Positions 62,050 to 64,000 of a stretch of 64,000 nt of DNA are shown here, in pieces (the stretch's first letter is position 1; each line of letters begins with the position of its first letter). Origin of the DNA: Chryseobacterium geocarposphaerae. GTDB taxonomy: Bacteria; Bacteroidota; Bacteroidia; Flavobacteriales; Weeksellaceae. Under the pieces are notes generated by a model. That model was given only the letters and a program-made list of their open reading frames with translations, was not told where the DNA came from and did not search any database. The DNA lies in the NCBI RefSeq assembly GCF_002797535.1, contig NZ_PGFD01000001.1, positions 2,046,001 through 2,110,000 on the forward strand, given 5' to 3'. The position numbers and the translations under genes were made by a program.

Positions 62050-63129
62050 TTATTTAAACTCTTTTTCAGCAACGACTTTATTTCTTGCTTTTGCCAACAT
62101 AGGAATAGAAATAAGTCCCATTACCAACATAATGATAATCTGTAACGGTAAAGAAATAAAAGAATAGGTTAATCCTACTTCTCCTCCCAATTGTCCGCTT
62201 TTTCCCATTGAAATGAACAAAGCCATAAAACCATATTTCATAGCCAGGTTAAAAGCACCAATTCCGCCACTTGCAGGGATGATCATGCCGAATGTTCCTA
62301 CTACGAGAATCAAAAAGCCATCATCGAAAGTAAAGTTTGAAGTTTCCGGAAGTGCAAAACATACAAGAAATGCCGCAAAATAATAAGAAACCCAGATTCC
62401 TATGGTGTAAAGGATAAATTTTCCTTTTTGTCTCAACTTAAAAATTGAGGTAAAACCTTTAAGAATTCCTCTCCCAAAATTGATCAGTTTTTCTTTTTTA
62501 TATTTATAGAAAAGAAGTAAGCCTATTAAAACCAATATAGCAATAGCTATTTTTAAATATAAGTAGAAAGAATCAAAATCATTAACACCTAATTTAATCA
62601 TTTGCTTTTCAAAAAAATTGGGAACAAACTTATCTTTTTCGACCCTTCTATCCATAACAAAATGGTAGAATGATAAAATTGTATGAAATTTAAAAATAGC
62701 CGTCAATGCTAAAAAAGCGAGCATACAAACCAAATCCACCACTCTTTCCAGAATAATCGTCCCAAAAGACTGATCAACCGGAACTTTTTCCACACCATAC
62801 AAAGCGGTTGCTCTTGCCACTTCCCCGCTTCTAGGGATGGTAAGGTTCATTAAATATCCAAACGAAATTGACCACAATGAATTGGAATTTGAAATCTGGT
62901 GCCCCATAGGTTCCAGCATCAGGTTCCAGCGGATTGCTCTGAACCAATAGGCGGCAATTCCAAAGCAGGCGGCAAATAAAACCCACCAGTAGTTTGCTTT
63001 GGAAATCGATTTTTTAAAAGATATGTAATCAAAATCTTTAAGAGCCAGCCATAAAAAAAAGCCTGCAATCGCAAGCGAAATTACTATGGTGAGTATTGAT
63101 TTTAAAGGATTTTTTACTTTTTTTTCCAT
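62050..63129 (-). CDS. lysylphosphatidylglycerol synthase transmembrane-domain (flippase-like) protein
   Basis: A 359-residue integral membrane protein with about eight helices. The UPF0104 pattern is visible: AIRWNLMLEPMGHQISNSN, LWSISFGYLMNLTIPRSGEVARA, GTIILERVVDLVCML and TFGMIIPASGGIGAFNLAMKYG. The cytoplasmic lysyltransferase domain of MprF is missing, so it is a stand-alone TM domain. It lies four bases after panD on the same strand. Confidence 0.88.
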   Translation of the reverse strand: MEKKVKNPLKSILTIVISLAIAGFFLWLALKDFDYISFKKSISKANYWWVLFAACFGIAAYWFRAIRWNLMLEPMGHQISNSNSLWSISFGYLMNLTIPRSGEVARATALYGVEKVPVDQSFGTIILERVVDLVCMLAFLALTAIFKFHTILSFYHFVMDRRVEKDKFVPNFFEKQMIKLGVNDFDSFYLYLKIAIAILVLIGLLLFYKYKKEKLINFGRGILKGFTSIFKLRQKGKFILYTIGIWVSYYFAAFLVCFALPETSNFTFDDGFLILVVGTFGMIIPASGGIGAFNLAMKYGFMALFISMGKSGQLGGEVGLTYSFISLPLQIIIMLVMGLISIPMLAKARNKVVAEKEFK

Positions 63130-63133
63130 CAGA

Positions 63134-63484
63134 TTACGTCAAAAGATTGGTTTTCTCGTCCGGGAAAACAATTTTCGGCTGAAAATCTTTAGCTTCTTCG
63201 GGAGTCATCTGCGCATAGGCAATAATAATGATGATATCGTCTTTTTGTACTTTTCTTGCGGCAGGACCGTTCAGACAAACTTCACCTGATTTTCTTTTTC
63301 CTTTAATAACATACGTATCGAAACGCTCTCCGTTATTCACATTCACGATATACACTCTTTCACCCACTACCAATCCGGCAGCTTCAATAAGCTCTTCATC
63401 TATCGTAATACTTCCAATATAATTAAGGTCTGAAGCCGTAACTCTTACCCTGTGAATCTTAGACTTAAAAACTTCTATTAACAT
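63134..63484 (-). CDS. panD: aspartate 1-decarboxylase (pyruvoyl enzyme)
   Basis: A 116-residue proenzyme that makes beta-alanine for pantothenate. Self-cleavage occurs between Gly24 and Ser25 (YIGSITID), which generates the pyruvoyl group. Other signatures are [51 protein letters not shown]. Full length and intact. Confidence 0.96.
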   Translation of the reverse strand: MLIEVFKSKIHRVRVTASDLNYIGSITIDEELIEAAGLVVGERVYIVNVNNGERFDTYVIKGKRKSGEVCLNGPAARKVQKDDIIIIIAYAQMTPEEAKDFQPKIVFPDEKTNLLT

Positions 63485-63789
63485 GATGCAAATTTATTAA
63501 TAAAAATTCAGAAAACAGCCTTTTAAAATGATTTTAAAACTAGCAGATATACAGGAGTTTAATTTTAAAAAAAATATTTTTTTTGAATTTTAATTAACAA
63601 ATATTCAAACATATTCTCAAAAACATTGAGACTTTATCTTAAATTTAGGATTTAATAAATACATGGAATAAAATATCAATTTTGCTAAAGTCAATATACA
63701 TAAGCAATTGGCATGATTTTAGTAACGGCTAACGTAGATTTTTCGTGAAATGTTAAATTATGATATTTTAATCATTTTCATTGAATTTC

Positions 63790-63828
63790 AAAAAAATTGC
63801 ACAATATTTAATAAAAAAATTGCACAAT
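63790..63828. repeat. 16-base direct repeat in the HU promoter region
   Basis: AAAAAAATTGCACAAT occurs at 63790-63805 and 63813-63828, spaced 23 bases start to start, about two helical turns. The second copy overlaps the -33 position. Confidence 0.7.
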
Positions 63829-63841
63829 TAGAAAATAGTAT

Positions 63842-63849
63842 TATATTTG
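63842..63849 (+). promoter_or_regulatory. -7 element (TATATTTG) of the HU gene
   Basis: TATATTTG, 19 bases after TTG at 63820-63822 and 34 bases before the ATG at 63884. Confidence 0.65.
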
Positions 63850-63883
63850 CTATAATAACGAACTAACTTTAATATTAAAAATT

Positions 63884-64000
63884 ATGAACAAGTCTGAATT
63901 AATCGACGCAATCGCAAAAGATGCAGGAATTACTAAAGTTGCAGCAAAAGCTGCTTTAGAATCATTCATCAGTAATGTAACTTCTACTCTAAAGAAAAAA
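63884..64000 (+). CDS. HU-family DNA-binding protein (5' part only)
   Basis: The first 39 codons are visible: MNKSELIDAIAKDAGITKV, then AAKAALESFISNVTSTLKKK. This is the canonical N-terminal helix-turn-helix of HU/IHF proteins. The gene continues past the right edge. A TAnnTTTG promoter and two direct repeats lie upstream. Confidence 0.93.
   Translation, partial: MNKSELIDAIAKDAGITKVAAKAALESFISNVTSTLKKK

Larger units (their letters stand above)
63485..63883. other. 399-base intergenic region upstream of the HU gene
   Basis: AT-rich sequence with no gene seen. It includes two 16-base direct repeats at 63790-63805 and 63813-63828, a -33-like TTGC at 63820-63823 and the -7 element at 63842-63849. 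The left part should hold the panD promoter, but no clear TAnnTTTG was identified for it. Confidence 0.6.

Noticed and set aside
63790..63828. Two direct repeats considered as a CRISPR fragment
   Set aside because: Only two 16-base units with a 7-base gap, no spacers and no cas genes; promoter repeats fit better.

Overview
The window is a chromosomal stretch of an AT-rich Bacteroidota genome, most likely Flavobacteriia close to Chryseobacterium. The evidence is: many copies of the Bacteroidota -7 promoter element TAnnTTTG placed just upstream of genes; a type IX secretion (T9SS) sorting tail on a large secreted protein; Wza/Wzc with a Bacteroidota layout; an S16 protein with a long acidic/alanine tail; and compact class I ribonucleotide reductase genes. 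No tRNA, rRNA, CRISPR array, IS element or phage gene was seen. The genus is an inference from gene content and sequence style.

Layout. 1-11591 (minus): the promoter-proximal part of an exopolysaccharide/capsule locus, running from a membrane-bound UDP-GlcNAc 4,6-dehydratase through Wza, Wzc, a nucleotide-sugar dehydrogenase, a split mannose-6-P isomerase / mannose-1-P guanylyltransferase pair, a soluble 4,6-dehydratase and two DegT-family proteins. The second DegT protein runs off the left edge and has Arg where the PLP lysine should be. 11835-15040: a small protein with a PID-CTERM-like tail and a 986-residue T9SS cargo. 15115-16906: recX and glyA. 17013-18451: an arsenic operon with two matching ArsR-type operators and an unlisted 41-residue membrane peptide. 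18558-19916: a thioredoxin-reductase-like flavoprotein divergent from a Fur-family regulator, with a shared operator. 19947-26213: a GT39 membrane glycosyltransferase and a MacAB-like ABC efflux system with two permeases.

26644-29752: nrdB, a small ABM-like protein and nrdA. 29879-34865: a membrane protein/HTH pair, a DUF72 protein, small hypotheticals, an HD hydrolase, an alpha/beta hydrolase and a DUF4241 protein. 34934-40208: valS, a DUF1573 protein, a PPK2 polyphosphate kinase and two small exported proteins. 40288-40612 (minus): RNase P RNA. 40759-46744: ECF sigma factor with a membrane partner, acyl-CoA synthetase, rpoN and asnS. 46880-51877: CDP-alcohol phosphatidyltransferase, repeat protein, two regulators and a serine hydrolase. 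51951-57699: rimM, rpsP, nitroreductase, GreA-like factor, SRPBCC protein and an M3 peptidase. 57792-61996: a loose region with small hypotheticals and two broken genes. 62050-64000: a flippase-like membrane protein, panD and the start of an HU gene.

The window is mostly housekeeping with several accessory islands. No clear new defence or mobile system was found. The most unusual items are the Lys-to-Arg DegT paralogue, the 41-residue ars peptide with its paired operators, the ATP-cone-less ribonucleotide reductase with an inserted small gene, and the small sorting-tail protein placed with the T9SS cargo. Starts were moved from the longest possible reading frame where a promoter or terminator overlapped the upstream part.
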